NCBI RefSeq assembly: GCF_009749465.1
Contig: NZ_WBIS01000001.1
Span: 868,001-932,000 of the forward strand
Source of the DNA: Agromyces terreus
GTDB lineage: Bacteria; Actinomycetota; Actinomycetes; Actinomycetales; Microbacteriaceae
DNA length: 64,000 nucleotides
Reading direction: 5' to 3'
Shown: positions 16,468 through 25,155 of the stretch, piece after piece
Layout of the letters: the number at the start of each line of letters is the position of its first letter
Position numbering within the stretch: the stretch's first letter is position 1
Notes under the pieces: generated by a model
Seen by the model: only the letters and a program-made list of their open reading frames with translations
Database searches by the model: none
What the model was told of the DNA's origin: nothing
Position numbers and translations under genes: made by a program

Positions 16468-17319
16468 CTAGCTGCGGTCGAGCACGCCGTCCTCGAGGTC
16501 GGCGTCGGCGTCCTTGCGCGGTGTTCGATGCACCTTGCGGAGCGACGGCCGGCTCTGGCCCGCATCGGAATCGCCCAGCCCGGATGCCTCGGCGCGGGCC
16601 TTCCGCTCCTGGTTGGCCGCCCATGCGAGGCCGACGAAGCCCATGATGGCGAACACGAACCACTGGAGCGCGTACGAGAGGTGCGGCCCCTCGTCGCGCA
16701 GCGGGCGGCTCGCCGCGACGGGCGGTTCGTCGGCCTCGGCGCCGGACTGCACGAGCAGCCCGTAGGCGCCGGTGTAGGTAGGCTCGCCGACGCGCTCGGC
16801 GAGTTCGTCGAGGTCGATCGTGGCGAACTCGTCACCGGCCGAGGTGCGTCCGTCGATCTGCCCCTCGCCGGCCTTCAACCGCGCCTCGACCTCGACCCGA
16901 CCCGTCGGCGGCGGCGCGTACTCGCTCGGACGACCCTCGGAGTCCTGTGCCACCCAGCCGCGATCGACGACGAAGACGGTGCCGTCCTGGAGTCGCATCG
17001 GCGTCAGCACCTCGAACCCCGACCCGCCCTGACCGGGGCGGTTGCGCACGACCACCTCTTCGTCGTCGAGGTACTCGCCGTCGAGCGCCACGACCGTCCA
17101 CCGCTGATCGATGTCGAACTCGTCGAGCTCGGGCAGCACCTCGTCGACCGGAACGGCCTGCGCGTCGTAGTTCGCGTCGATGCGGGCGATCTCGGCGCGC
17201 GCCTCGGCCCGTCGAGCGAACTGCCAGACGCCGAGCGCGCAGCACACGATCGCGAACACCACCACGAGGGCGAGGTATCCGGCCCAGCGGCGCGACCTCA
17301 GGAAGCCCCACTCGTTCAC
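16468..17319 (-). CDS. SURF1-family cytochrome oxidase biogenesis protein
   Basis: 283 residues with the SURF1 plan: an N-terminal transmembrane helix (WAGYLALVVVFAIVCCALGVWQF), an extracytoplasmic domain with VVALDGEYLDDEEVVVRNRP and FVVDRGWVA, and a second helix near the C-terminus (ALQWFVFAIMGFVGLAWAAN). SURF1 assists heme a insertion into cytochrome c oxidase. A charged tail follows. Its GTG overlaps the stop of the small upstream gene. It ends only four bases from the convergent ABC-F gene, with no terminator between. Confidence 0.88.
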   Translation of the reverse strand: MNEWGFLRSRRWAGYLALVVVFAIVCCALGVWQFARRAEARAEIARIDANYDAQAVPVDEVLPELDEFDIDQRWTVVALDGEYLDDEEVVVRNRPGQGGSGFEVLTPMRLQDGTVFVVDRGWVAQDSEGRPSEYAPPPTGRVEVEARLKAGEGQIDGRTSAGDEFATIDLDELAERVGEPTYTGAYGLLVQSGAEADEPPVAASRPLRDEGPHLSYALQWFVFAIMGFVGLAWAANQERKARAEASGLGDSDAGQSRPSLRKVHRTPRKDADADLEDGVLDRS

Positions 17320-17558
17320 GAATCGACCTCGGCCTGGTCGTCGAGCACGCCCGAGAACTCGGCGACGCGCACGGGGAAGGACCGGGCCTCGAGGAAACCG
17401 CGGAGGTAGTCGACGTGCTCGTCGCAGGCGAGCCAGGTCTTCCATCGGTCGCCCGTGTGGATGCGCGGATTCTGCCAGTCGATGCGCCAGGTCGCCGGCT
17501 CGCGGCACGACGCACGCGAGCAGATGTCGCCGGGCGCGCCGCCGATGCCGCCGATCAT
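17316..17558 (-). CDS. Small Cys/His protein, conserved-looking, unknown function
   Basis: 80 residues. CSRASC, W residues in TWRIDWQNPRIH, and KTWLACDEHVDYLRGFLEAR suggest a small metal-binding (Cys3His) fold. Short actinobacterial proteins of this style are sometimes mislabelled acetone carboxylase; nothing here supports that. It overlaps SURF1 (GTGA) and the DUF3099 gene (ATGA) by four bases each, so it is co-translated between them. A link to terminal oxidase assembly or metal delivery is inference from that position. Confidence 0.7.
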   Translation of the reverse strand: MIGGIGGAPGDICSRASCREPATWRIDWQNPRIHTGDRWKTWLACDEHVDYLRGFLEARSFPVRVAEFSGVLDDQAEVDS

Positions 17559-17953
17559 CGGGCGTCCTCGTCGCGCCCGGGGGCGTCGGGAGCGTCGTCG
17601 GTGTCGGATGCCGCGGGGCCCGTCTGCGACGACGAGCCGGCGCCGTCGGCCGGCGCGGACGCCCCGGGAGCGGGTTCGCCCGCCGCATCCGATCGGGACC
17701 GGAGCGGGACGATGGCGCCGGGACCCTCGACCGTGCCGCGGCGCACCGGGGAGCCGACGTTGGCGATCACGACCGCGAAGTAGGGCAGCGCGATGGCGCC
17801 GACCGCGCACACCACAAGCCACCAGTCGCGTGCGAAGAGCATCGCGATGATGCACACGATGCGCACTCCCATCGCGACGGAGTACTTGATCATGCGCGAA
17901 CGCTGCTCCGCCTCGGGCGAGGGCGGCAGACTCGTGATCGATTGCTGCTTCAT
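17555..17953 (-). CDS. DUF3099 membrane protein
   Basis: 132 residues. The N-terminal SITSLPPSPEAEQRSRMIKYSVAMGVR is the DUF3099 signature, followed by two transmembrane helices (VCIIAMLFARDWWLVV and VGAIALPYFAVVIANV). The C-terminal 60 residues are Ala/Asp/Gly-rich and probably disordered. Function unknown. First gene of a three-gene unit ending in SURF1, divergent from fabG across about 156 bases. Confidence 0.82.
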   Translation of the reverse strand: MKQQSITSLPPSPEAEQRSRMIKYSVAMGVRIVCIIAMLFARDWWLVVCAVGAIALPYFAVVIANVGSPVRRGTVEGPGAIVPLRSRSDAAGEPAPGASAPADGAGSSSQTGPAASDTDDAPDAPGRDEDAR

Positions 17954-18109
17954 GTCGTCGTCGCAGTCCGGTGCGGCGCTCCTCCTCCTAAGCCTACGTC
18001 GCGGGCGGCCCGACGGCGGACCCGGCCGGACGGATGCCGCGGCATCGTGATCACTATGCTGAGACAGGCTCGTCTCGGGCCGCAGAACCCACCGGAATGG
18101 AGTCCACGC

Positions 18110-18820
18110 ATGACCACGCCCCGAACCGTCCTCGTCACCGGCGGCAACCGCGGCATCGGCTATGCCATCGCCCGCGAGTTCGTCGCGCAGGGGCACCGGG
18201 TCGCCGTCACCGCGCGCTCGGGCGAGGGCCCCGAGGGAACGCTGACGGTGCGAGCCGACGTGACCGACGCGGCATCCGTCGACCGCGCCTTCACCGAGAT
18301 CGAAGCCGAGCTCGGCCCCGTCGAGGTGCTCGTCGCGAATGCCGGCATCACCCGCGACACGCTCCTGCTGCGCATGACCGAAGAGGACTTCACGAGCGTC
18401 GTCGACACCAACCTCACCGGCGCCTTCCGAGTGGTCAAGCGCGCATCGAAGGGCATGCTCAAGGCGCGCTTCGGCCGCGTCGTGCTGATCTCGAGCGTGG
18501 TCGGCCTCTACGGCTCGCCCGGCCAGATCAACTACTCGGCGTCCAAGGCCGCGCTCGTCGGCATGGCCCGCTCGCTCACCCGCGAGCTCGGCGCGCGCAA
18601 CATCACGGCGAACGTCGTCGCCCCCGGCTTCATCGAGACCGACATGACCGACGAACTGCCCGAAGCGCAGCAGGCCGAGTACAAGAAGAACATCCCGCTC
18701 GGCCGTTTCGCGTCGCCCGACGAGGTCGCACGCGTGGTCGCGTGGCTCGCCGGCGACGACGCCGGGTACATCTCGGGCGCCGTGATCCCCGTCGACGGCG
18801 GGCTCGGCATGGGGCACTGA
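18110..18820 (+). CDS. fabG: 3-oxoacyl-ACP reductase FabG-type SDR
   Basis: 236 residues. The Rossmann motif TGGNRGIGYAIA binds NADPH, NAG is present, and the catalytic SS...YSASK (Ser, Tyr, Lys) is intact. NLTGAFRVVKRASKGML and the C-terminal GAVIPVDGGLGMGH match the FabG type. It would reduce 3-oxoacyl-ACP in fatty acid elongation. In many actinobacteria FabG is followed by an enoyl reductase gene, absent here. A TATGCT at 18055-18060 is a possible -10. ATG 18110 is preceded by GGAATGGAG. Confidence 0.88.
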   Translation: MTTPRTVLVTGGNRGIGYAIAREFVAQGHRVAVTARSGEGPEGTLTVRADVTDAASVDRAFTEIEAELGPVEVLVANAGITRDTLLLRMTEEDFTSVVDTNLTGAFRVVKRASKGMLKARFGRVVLISSVVGLYGSPGQINYSASKAALVGMARSLTRELGARNITANVVAPGFIETDMTDELPEAQQAEYKKNIPLGRFASPDEVARVVAWLAGDDAGYISGAVIPVDGGLGMGH

Positions 18821-18830
18821 CCCCGAGCTG

Positions 18831-18883
18831 CCGAGGCCGGATGCCGCGCAGGCCGTCGACGCTCCCCGCGTCGGCGGCCTCGG
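18831..18883. terminator. Long-loop inverted repeat between fabG and serB
   Basis: CCGAGGCCG at 18831-18839 and CGGCCTCGG at 18875-18883 are perfect nine-base complements separated by 35 bases. They lie between two convergent genes, so a bidirectional terminator is likely. The long loop makes this uncertain. Confidence 0.4.
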
Positions 18884-18887
18884 CGTC

Positions 18888-19550
18888 TCAGCCGCGCAGG
18901 CCGAGCAGCGGCAGCACCTGGCTCAGGTCGGGCGTCGTGATCGCGACGTCGGCCTGCTCGCGGACCACCGGCTTGGCGCAGAACGCGACGCCGAGGCCGG
19001 CACGATCGAGCATGCGCAGGTCGTTCGCGCCGTCGCCGACCGCGACGGTGCGGCGAAGGGGCACGGATGCCGCGTCGGCCCATTCGGCGAGTGCGACGGC
19101 CTTGGCCTCGGCATCGATGATCGGCCCGTCGACGCGACCCGTGAGCCGCCCGTCGACGGTCTCGAGCCGGTTGGCACGGCAGAAGTCGAGGTCGAGGGAA
19201 GCCGCGAGCGGGTCGAGGAGCTCGTGGAAGCCGCCGGAGACGACGCCCACGACCCCGCCGACCGCGTGCACGCCCGCGACGAGCTCGCGGATGCCCTGGG
19301 TGGGCGTCATCCGGGTGCGCGCGTGCGCGAGATCGGCCTCGCCGAGCCCGGCGAGGGTGGCCACGCGCTCGCGCAGGCTCGCCGCGAAGTCGAGCTCGCC
19401 GCGCATGGCGCGCTCGGTGACCGCGGCCACCAGAGGGAGGCTGCCGGCCGCTTCGGCGAGGAGTTCGATGGCCTCCTCGCGGATGAGGGTGGAGTCGGCG
19501 TCGAGCACGACGAGCGGGCCGCCGACGCGGCCGCGGTGCCCGGCGCTCAC
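18888..19550 (-). CDS. serB: Phosphoserine phosphatase
   Basis: 220 residues, HAD superfamily. [13 protein letters not shown] carries the phospho-acceptor Asp and the general acid; VSGGFHELL and [11 protein letters not shown] are motifs II-IV. Hydrolyses O-phosphoserine in the last step of serine synthesis. It lacks the N-terminal ACT domain found in some homologues. GTG 19550 overlaps the glgC stop codon (GTGA), so the two are co-translated, although serine and glycogen pathways are not obviously linked. Confidence 0.9.
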   Translation of the reverse strand: MSAGHRGRVGGPLVVLDADSTLIREEAIELLAEAAGSLPLVAAVTERAMRGELDFAASLRERVATLAGLGEADLAHARTRMTPTQGIRELVAGVHAVGGVVGVVSGGFHELLDPLAASLDLDFCRANRLETVDGRLTGRVDGPIIDAEAKAVALAEWADAASVPLRRTVAVGDGANDLRMLDRAGLGVAFCAKPVVREQADVAITTPDLSQVLPLLGLRG

Positions 19551-20797
19551 GCGTTCGACGCCCGGACTCGGGAGCCCTTGCCGACGACCGTGATGCCGCT
19601 GTCGGTCACGATGAAGCCGCGGGCGACGTCTTCGCCGCGGTCGACGCCGATGCGCGCCCCGGCCTCGACGACGACCTCCTTGTCGAGGATCGCGCGCTGC
19701 ACGGTCGCGCCGGCGTCGATGCGCGCCCGGTCGAACAGGATCGAGTCCGACACGTGGGCGCCGGAGCCGACCATGGCCCAGGGCCCGAGCACACTCCGCT
19801 CGACGTGGGCGCCCGAGATGACCGAGCCGAGGGAGACGATCGAGTCGATGACGGTACCGAGCGTTCCTCGCGCGTCGCGCGTGAACTTCGCCGGCGGCGA
19901 GTTCAGCTGCTGGCTGAAGATCGGCCATTCGCGGTTGTAGAGGTTGAAGATCGGCATGACCGAGATGAGGTCTTGGTGGGCCTCGAAGAACGAGTCGATC
20001 GTTCCGACGTCGCGCCAGTAGTACCGGTCGCGGTCGGTGGAGCCGGGCACGTCGTTGCGCTGCAGGTCGTAGACGCCCGCGGCGCCCTGCTCGACGAACG
20101 CCGGGATGATGTCGCCGCCCATGTCGTGGCTCGAGTCGGATCGCTCGCCGTCGCGGAGCACGGCTTCGATGAGCGCATCGGCGTTGAAGACGTAGTTGCC
20201 CATCGACGCGAGCACCTCGCCGGGGGAGTCGGGCAGCCCGACCGGGTCGCTCGGCTTCTCGAGGAAGCGCTGGATGTGCTCGGGGTTCTCGGGGTCGACC
20301 TCGATGACGCCGAACTGGTCGGCCAGCGAGATCGGCTGGCGGATCGCGGCGACCGTCGCCGCCGCGCCCGAGGCGATGTGCGCGTCGATCATCTGGTCGA
20401 AGTCCATGCGGTACACGTGGTCGGCGCCGACGACGACGATGATGTCGGGCTGCTCGTCGTAGATGAGGTTCAGGCTCTGCAGGATCGCGTCGGCCGAGCC
20501 CGAGAACCAGCGCTTGCCGAGGCGCTGCTGCGCGGGCACCGAGGCCACGTAGGAGTTCAGCAGGCCGCTCATGCGCCAGGTCTGCGAGACGTGGCGGTCG
20601 AGACTGTGCGATTTGTACTGCGTCAGCACCACGATCTGGCGGAGCCCGGAGTTCAGCAGGTTCGAGAGGGCGAAGTCGATGAGGCGGTACTGGCCCCCGA
20701 AGGGCACGGCGGGCTTCGCCCGATCCTCGGTGAGGGGCATGAGTCGCTTGCCCTCACCGCCTGCGAGCACGATGCCGAATACCTTGCGCGTGGCCAT
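19547..20797 (-). CDS. glgC: Glucose-1-phosphate adenylyltransferase
   Basis: 416 residues. The N-terminal nucleotidyltransferase domain has [42 protein letters not shown] and [12 protein letters not shown] left-handed beta-helix C-terminal domain is shown by repeated hexapeptides ([21 protein letters not shown]). Makes ADP-glucose for glycogen or maltose-1-phosphate. ATG 20797 has GGGGG upstream and TACGCT six bases before the start on the minus strand. Divergent from glgA/glgM, as in mycobacteria. Confidence 0.94.
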   Translation of the reverse strand: MATRKVFGIVLAGGEGKRLMPLTEDRAKPAVPFGGQYRLIDFALSNLLNSGLRQIVVLTQYKSHSLDRHVSQTWRMSGLLNSYVASVPAQQRLGKRWFSGSADAILQSLNLIYDEQPDIIVVVGADHVYRMDFDQMIDAHIASGAAATVAAIRQPISLADQFGVIEVDPENPEHIQRFLEKPSDPVGLPDSPGEVLASMGNYVFNADALIEAVLRDGERSDSSHDMGGDIIPAFVEQGAAGVYDLQRNDVPGSTDRDRYYWRDVGTIDSFFEAHQDLISVMPIFNLYNREWPIFSQQLNSPPAKFTRDARGTLGTVIDSIVSLGSVISGAHVERSVLGPWAMVGSGAHVSDSILFDRARIDAGATVQRAILDKEVVVEAGARIGVDRGEDVARGFIVTDSGITVVGKGSRVRASNA

Positions 20798-20803
20798 GCC
20801 CCC

Positions 20804-20872
20804 AGCGTAGTCAGCGCGGCGCCGCTTCAGGTGCGCGAAGTCGATACGTGTCGGATGCCGCTGCGCTAGCGT
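20804..20872. promoter_or_regulatory. Divergent glgC/glgA promoter region
   Basis: TAGCGT at 20867-20872 lies six bases before glgA ATG 20879. On the other strand TACGCT (complement of 20804-20809) lies six bases before glgC ATG 20797. Both transcripts look leaderless and share an 81-base spacer, which also carries a copy of the decamer CGGATGCCGC at 20852. Confidence 0.55.
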
Positions 20873-20878
20873 TTCCCC

Positions 20879-22066
20879 ATGCGCGTCGACCTGCTCACCC
20901 GTGAATACCCGCCCGAGGTCTATGGGGGAGCCGGCGTGCACGTCGCCGAGCTCGTCCGAGCCCTCCGAACCGACATCGACGTCGTCGTGCGCGCATTCGG
21001 TGCGCCGCGCGACGAGGCGGGCACGTTCGGCTATGCGACGCCCGACGCGTTCGTCGGCCGCAACGCCGCGGTCGGCACGATGGGCGTCGACCTGCTCATG
21101 GCCGCCGACGCCGCGGGCGCCGATCTGGTGCACTCGCACACCTGGTACGCGAACTTCGCCGGATTCACCGCGAAGCGCCTGCACGGCGTCCCGCACGTCG
21201 TCACGGCGCACAGCCTCGAGCCCCTCCGGCCGTGGAAGGCCGAGCAGCTCGGCGGCGGCTACCGGCTCTCGTCCTGGGTGGAGCGCACGGCGTTCGAGGA
21301 CGCGGACGCGGTCATCGCCGTGAGCGAGGGCATGCGCCGGGACATCCTCCGCTCATATCCCTCGATCGATCCGTCGAAGGTCGAGGTCGTGTACAACGGC
21401 ATCGACCTCGTCGACTGGCGGCCGAACCGCGATCCGGGCCTCGCCCGCACGCTCGGACTCGACCCCGAGCGCCCCTCGGTGGTGTTCGTCGGACGCATCA
21501 CGAGGCAGAAGGGACTCCCGTACCTGCTGCGGGCCGCTCGCCTCCTGCCGCCCGAGGTGCAGCTCGTGCTCTGCGCGGGAGCTCCCGACACCGAGGAGAT
21601 CATGGCCGAGGTCACGGGCCTCGTCGATGAACTGCGTTCCGAACGCGACGGCGTCGTCTGGATCGACCGGCATCTGCCGCGCGCCGAGCTCACGGCGCTC
21701 CTGACCGCGGCGACCGTGTTCGTCTGCCCCTCGGTGTACGAGCCGCTCGGCATCGTGAACCTCGAGGCCATGGCCTGCGGCGCGCCCGTCGTCGGCACGG
21801 CCACGGGCGGCATCCCCGAGGTCGTCGACGACGGGGTCACCGGCGTCCTGGTGCCGATCGAGCAGGCCGACGACGGCACGGGCACCCCGCTCGATCCCGA
21901 GCGGTTCGTCTCCGACCTCGCCGCGGCGCTCACTCGGGTGGTGCTCGATCCGACGCGTGCGGCCGAGATGGGCGCCGCCGGACGTCGACGCGCCGAGGAG
22001 CACTTCGCGTGGAACGCCATCGCCGCGCGCACCCGCGATCTCTACGCCCGAGTGCTCGCCGGCTGA
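20879..22066 (+). CDS. glgA: GT4 glycogen synthase / alpha-maltose-1-phosphate synthase
   Basis: 395 residues, two Rossmann lobes. The N-terminal [19 protein letters not shown] binds the nucleotide sugar, [11 protein letters not shown] and the C-terminal [16 protein letters not shown] and [19 protein letters not shown] (the E-x7-E region) are GT4 hallmarks. Length and the divergent arrangement with glgC match mycobacterial GlgM, which makes maltose-1-phosphate from ADP-glucose, better than classic GT5 GlgA of about 480 residues. The activity therefore may be GlgM-type. Confidence 0.88.
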   Translation: MRVDLLTREYPPEVYGGAGVHVAELVRALRTDIDVVVRAFGAPRDEAGTFGYATPDAFVGRNAAVGTMGVDLLMAADAAGADLVHSHTWYANFAGFTAKRLHGVPHVVTAHSLEPLRPWKAEQLGGGYRLSSWVERTAFEDADAVIAVSEGMRRDILRSYPSIDPSKVEVVYNGIDLVDWRPNRDPGLARTLGLDPERPSVVFVGRITRQKGLPYLLRAARLLPPEVQLVLCAGAPDTEEIMAEVTGLVDELRSERDGVVWIDRHLPRAELTALLTAATVFVCPSVYEPLGIVNLEAMACGAPVVGTATGGIPEVVDDGVTGVLVPIEQADDGTGTPLDPERFVSDLAAALTRVVLDPTRAAEMGAAGRRRAEEHFAWNAIAARTRDLYARVLAG

Positions 22067-22167
22067 GCCCCACGACGGGGGTTCGCGCCTGAGCCCCGGG
22101 GGCCCGACGCGGCGTTCGGCCCGTCATCCGGATGCCGGAGCGCGCATTCGAGGGTCCATGCTCCCGA

Positions 22168-22173
22168 TAGCAT
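22168..22173 (+). promoter_or_regulatory. -10 element for the orphan ABC ATPase
   Basis: TAGCAT lies seven bases before ATG 22181. It overlaps the alternative ATG 22172, which argues for 22181 as the true start. Confidence 0.5.
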
Positions 22174-22180
22174 GGGAGGC

Positions 22181-22966
22181 ATGGCGAGTACGGTGCTGCA
22201 GTTCCGGGATGTTTCGGTGGTTCGCGACGGGAATTCGATTCTCGACGACGTGAACTGGAGCGTCGCCTCCGACGAGCGATGGGTCGTGCTCGGCCCGAAC
22301 GGCGCCGGCAAGACCACGCTGCTGCAGATCGCGGCCGCCGCGATGCACCCGACCAAGGGCGAGGCGGCCGTGCTCGAAGAGAAGCTCGGCAAGACCGACG
22401 TCTTCGAGCTCCGACCCATGATCGGCTTCGCCTCGAGCGCGATGGCCCGCAAGATCCCGCGCAACGAGACGGTCATCGACACCGTGCTGACGGCCGCGTA
22501 CTCGGTGACCGGCCGCTGGAACGAGGAGTACGAGGAGATCGACATCCGCCGCGCCCAGCGCGTGCTCTCGGAGTGGGGTCTCGACGGTTTCGCCGACCGC
22601 CGCTTCGGCAGCCTCTCCGACGGCGAGCAGAAGCGCGTCCAGATCGCCCGCTCGGTCATGACCGACCCCGAACTGCTCCTGCTCGACGAGCCGGCCGCGA
22701 GCCTCGACCTCGGCGCACGCGAAGAGCTGGTCGGCCTCCTCGGCGGCTACGCCGCCTCGCCCGCCTCGCCCGCGATCGTCATGGTCACGCACCATGTCGA
22801 AGAGATCCCCAAGGGCTTCACGCACGCATTGCTGCTGTCCGGAGGAGGGGTCGTCAAGGCCGGCCCGCTCGCCGAGGCGCTCACGTCCGAATCGCTGACC
22901 GAGGCGTTCGGCATCCCGATCTCGCTCACCGAGAGCAACGGACGATACGTCGCCCGCGCCGAGTGA
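22181..22966 (+). CDS. ABC transporter ATP-binding protein without a permease neighbour
   Basis: 261 residues, a single ABC domain. Walker A GPNGAGKTT, signature LSDGEQKRVQIARS, Walker B LLLLDEPAASLDLG, and the switch His in VTHHVEEIP. ASSAMARKIPRNETV between Walker A and signature is typical of YlmA/ModF-like soluble ATPases. No transmembrane partner is encoded nearby, so it may act alone or with a distant permease. I chose ATG 22181 over 22172 because the latter overlaps the -10. Confidence 0.85.
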   Translation: MASTVLQFRDVSVVRDGNSILDDVNWSVASDERWVVLGPNGAGKTTLLQIAAAAMHPTKGEAAVLEEKLGKTDVFELRPMIGFASSAMARKIPRNETVIDTVLTAAYSVTGRWNEEYEEIDIRRAQRVLSEWGLDGFADRRFGSLSDGEQKRVQIARSVMTDPELLLLDEPAASLDLGAREELVGLLGGYAASPASPAIVMVTHHVEEIPKGFTHALLLSGGGVVKAGPLAEALTSESLTEAFGIPISLTESNGRYVARAE

Positions 22967-22979
22967 CGAGCGCACGCGT

Positions 22980-22998
22980 TCGATTCTGCTAGAATCGA
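22980..22998. promoter_or_regulatory. Palindromic operator over the rpmE2 -10 region
   Basis: TCGATTCT-GCT-AGAATCGA is a perfect eight-base inverted repeat with a three-base spacer, and its right arm contains TAGAAT (22990-22995), a good -10. A second palindrome, TGGCCC-CC-GGGCCA, follows at about 23003-23016. Type B L31 genes are often Zur-controlled, so a zinc-responsive operator is a reasonable hypothesis. The sequence is not the usual AT-rich Zur box, and an RNA hairpin role is an alternative. Confidence 0.5.
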
Positions 22999-23091
22999 TA
23001 GCTGGCCCCCGGGCCATCGAGCTTTTCCGCTGTGCTGCACACGTCGCCGGCGGAATTCTGTAGAAATCATCCGATCAGCAAGGAAGTCACC

Positions 23092-23340
23092 ATGAAGACC
23101 GACATCCACCCCGAGTACGCCGCCGTCGTCTTCCGCGACCTCGCCTCGGGCGCCACGTTCCTCACCCGCTCAACGGTCTCGAGCGACAAGACCATCGAGC
23201 TCGACGGCGAGACCTACCCGGTCATCGACGTCGAGATCTCGTCGGAGTCGCACCCGTTCTACACGGGCAAGCAGCGCATCATGGACTCGGCCGGCCGCGT
23301 CGAGAAGTTCAACCAGCGCTTCAAGAGCTTCGGCAAGTAA
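23092..23340 (+). CDS. rpmE2: Type B 50S ribosomal protein L31
   Basis: 82 residues beginning [17 protein letters not shown], with [11 protein letters not shown] and the C-terminal [10 protein letters not shown]. It lacks the CxxC zinc-binding cysteines of type A L31. Type B paralogues replace the zinc form when zinc is scarce. AAGGAAG supports ATG 23092. About 90 bases of leader separate it from the palindromic promoter. It is followed by a 15-base-pair terminator. Confidence 0.96.
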   Translation: MKTDIHPEYAAVVFRDLASGATFLTRSTVSSDKTIELDGETYPVIDVEISSESHPFYTGKQRIMDSAGRVEKFNQRFKSFGK

Positions 23341-23361
23341 CTCCAGCAGCACCTGCCAGCC

Positions 23362-23394
23362 GAAGGGGCGGTCGACTCGGTCGACCGCCCCTTC
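23362..23394. terminator. Bidirectional terminator after rpmE2
   Basis: GAAGGGGCGGTCGAC at 23362-23376 pairs perfectly over 15 bases with 23380-23394 around a TCG loop. It separates the convergent rpmE2 and exonuclease genes. Confidence 0.8.
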
Positions 23395-23415
23395 GTCGTG
23401 CGCGGCGACCGCGCC

Positions 23416-24114
23416 TCAGCGGACGGGCCAGGCGCCCGACGTCGTGAACTCGGGTTCGCCGTTGCGGCGACGCCACGACTGGTAGCTCTCGGCTTGGTCG
23501 CGGCACCAATCGATCTGGCGCGCGTGCAGTTCGCCGACCGCGACCGCGGCGAGCTGGGGATGCGCCCGGGCGATGGCCTGCGCGACCCGGCCGGCCGCGA
23601 CCGCGTCGGCCCCAGCGTCGTGGGCGTCGTCGAGGCGCACGCCGTAGTGCTCGGCCGTCGCCGACAGTGTGCGCTTGCCACGGCGGTAGCGGTCGACGGC
23701 CTTGTCGATGACGAGCGGGTCGATGACGGCATCGGGGCCCGGCAGGCCTGGCAGCCCGTAGCGTTCGGCCTCGCGAGCGAGGACGGTGAGATCGTACGCG
23801 GCGTTGTACGCCACGATCGGGAGCCCGCGAGCGGCCGCGCCCGTGAGCGCGGCGATGATCTCGGCGACGGCGGTGGGGGCCGCGGCGCCTTCGGCCCTGG
23901 CGCGCTCGGTGCTGACCCCGTGGATCAGCGAGGCGGCCGTGGGGATCTCGACGCCGGGGTCGACCAGCCATTCCCGACGCTCGAGCGCCTCGCCGTCGAT
24001 GCCGATCACGCCGACGTGCGCGGTGACGATGCGGCAGGTGTCGACGTCGATACCGGTGGTCTCGAGGTCGAAGACGGCGAGGGTGTCGGCCCAGCAGGCG
24101 TTCGCGGATTCCAT
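23416..24114 (-). CDS. DEDDh 3'-5' exonuclease (DnaQ-like)
   Basis: 232 residues. FDLETTGIDVDTCRIV carries the first Asp and Glu, IVAYNAAYDLTVL the middle Asp, and DAHDAGADA the His and final Asp of the DEDDh nuclease family. It resembles the proofreading epsilon fold, but stands alone with no polymerase or UvrC domain. It probably trims DNA or RNA 3' ends. On the minus strand TAGCCT lies six bases before ATG 24114, a leaderless layout. Confidence 0.85.
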   Translation of the reverse strand: MESANACWADTLAVFDLETTGIDVDTCRIVTAHVGVIGIDGEALERREWLVDPGVEIPTAASLIHGVSTERARAEGAAAPTAVAEIIAALTGAAARGLPIVAYNAAYDLTVLAREAERYGLPGLPGPDAVIDPLVIDKAVDRYRRGKRTLSATAEHYGVRLDDAHDAGADAVAAGRVAQAIARAHPQLAAVAVGELHARQIDWCRDQAESYQSWRRRNGEPEFTTSGAWPVR

Positions 24115-24261
24115 GCTCGAAGGCTACGGTCGAGCACCGACATCGCCGGGGGAGCGCGGCGCGTGTCCGCCGGATCGGCGTGCCCGGCGACCGCTCGCCG
24201 ACGGGGCATCCGCCTGTGGACGGCGTCGGACGCACCGGCCGCGCGCCGTAGAATGTCCGGG

Positions 24262-25155
24262 ATGATCGCCTCCCCGTACGCCGAGCAACTCGCGCGAATC
24301 CCCGTCCGCGAGCACCGGCTCGACGTCCTCGGCACCGAGACCGCCTGGTGGGAGTACGGTCCGGCCGACGCCCCCGTGATCGTCCTCGTGCACGGGTTCC
24401 GGGGCGACCACCACGGGCTCGAACCCGTCGTCGCCCAACTCCCCGGGTTCCGCATCGTCTCGCCCGACCTGCCCGGCTTCGGCTCGTCGGCCACGTTCGA
24501 CGGCCGCGCGCACGACCTCGATGCCTACACCGAGTGGCTCGCCGCGTTCATCCCCGCGGCGGGCGTGACCGGCGCGTACACCCTGCTCGGCCACTCGTTC
24601 GGCTCGATCGTCGCCTCCGCAGCCGTGGCGAGAGGGCTCGCACCCGAGCGGCTCATCCTCGTGAACCCGATCGGGGCGCCGGCGCTCGAGGGGCCGCGTG
24701 GCGTCATGACCCGGCTCGCGGTGCTCTACTACCGCGCGGCCGCCGCGCTGCCCGAGCGCCCCGGGTTCGCCCTCCTCCGCAACGGGGCGATCGTGCGGGT
24801 CATGAGCGTCACGATGGCCAAGACCAGGTCCAAGCCGCTGCGCCGGTGGATCCACGATCAGCACGACCGCTACTTCTCGGCGTTCGGCAGCCGCGCCTCC
24901 GTGCTCGAGGCGTTCACGACCTCGGTCAGCCACGACGTGAGCGAGGTCGCCGCCGACATCTCCGTCCCCACGCTGCTCGTCGCGGCCGAGCGCGACGACG
25001 TGACCCCGATCGAGGCCGAGCGCCGGCTGGCCACGATGTTCCCCGATGCCCGGCTCGCGGTCATCCCCGACGTCGGCCACCTGATCCACTACGAGACGCC
25101 GGGCGAGGCCGCACGCCACATCCTCGGCTTCCTCGGGTCAGAGGCCCGAGCGTGA
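24262..25155 (+). CDS. Alpha/beta hydrolase
   Basis: 297 residues. HGFRGDHHGLEP forms the oxyanion region, GHSFGS holds the nucleophile Ser, and AERDDVTP and VGHLIHYE supply the Asp and His. The cap region between residues 140 and 210 is basic. Substrate unknown. TAGAAT at 24249-24254 lies seven bases before ATG 24262. Its stop overlaps the GTG of the glycosyltransferase (GTGA), so the two act from one transcript, perhaps on a shared lipid or glycan. Confidence 0.88.
   Translation: MIASPYAEQLARIPVREHRLDVLGTETAWWEYGPADAPVIVLVHGFRGDHHGLEPVVAQLPGFRIVSPDLPGFGSSATFDGRAHDLDAYTEWLAAFIPAAGVTGAYTLLGHSFGSIVASAAVARGLAPERLILVNPIGAPALEGPRGVMTRLAVLYYRAAAALPERPGFALLRNGAIVRVMSVTMAKTRSKPLRRWIHDQHDRYFSAFGSRASVLEAFTTSVSHDVSEVAADISVPTLLVAAERDDVTPIEAERRLATMFPDARLAVIPDVGHLIHYETPGEAARHILGFLGSEARA

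Noticed and set aside
14733-16835. A 700-codon open frame on the minus strand.
   Set aside because: Antisense shadow of the ABC-F gene, whose plus-strand motifs are unmistakable.
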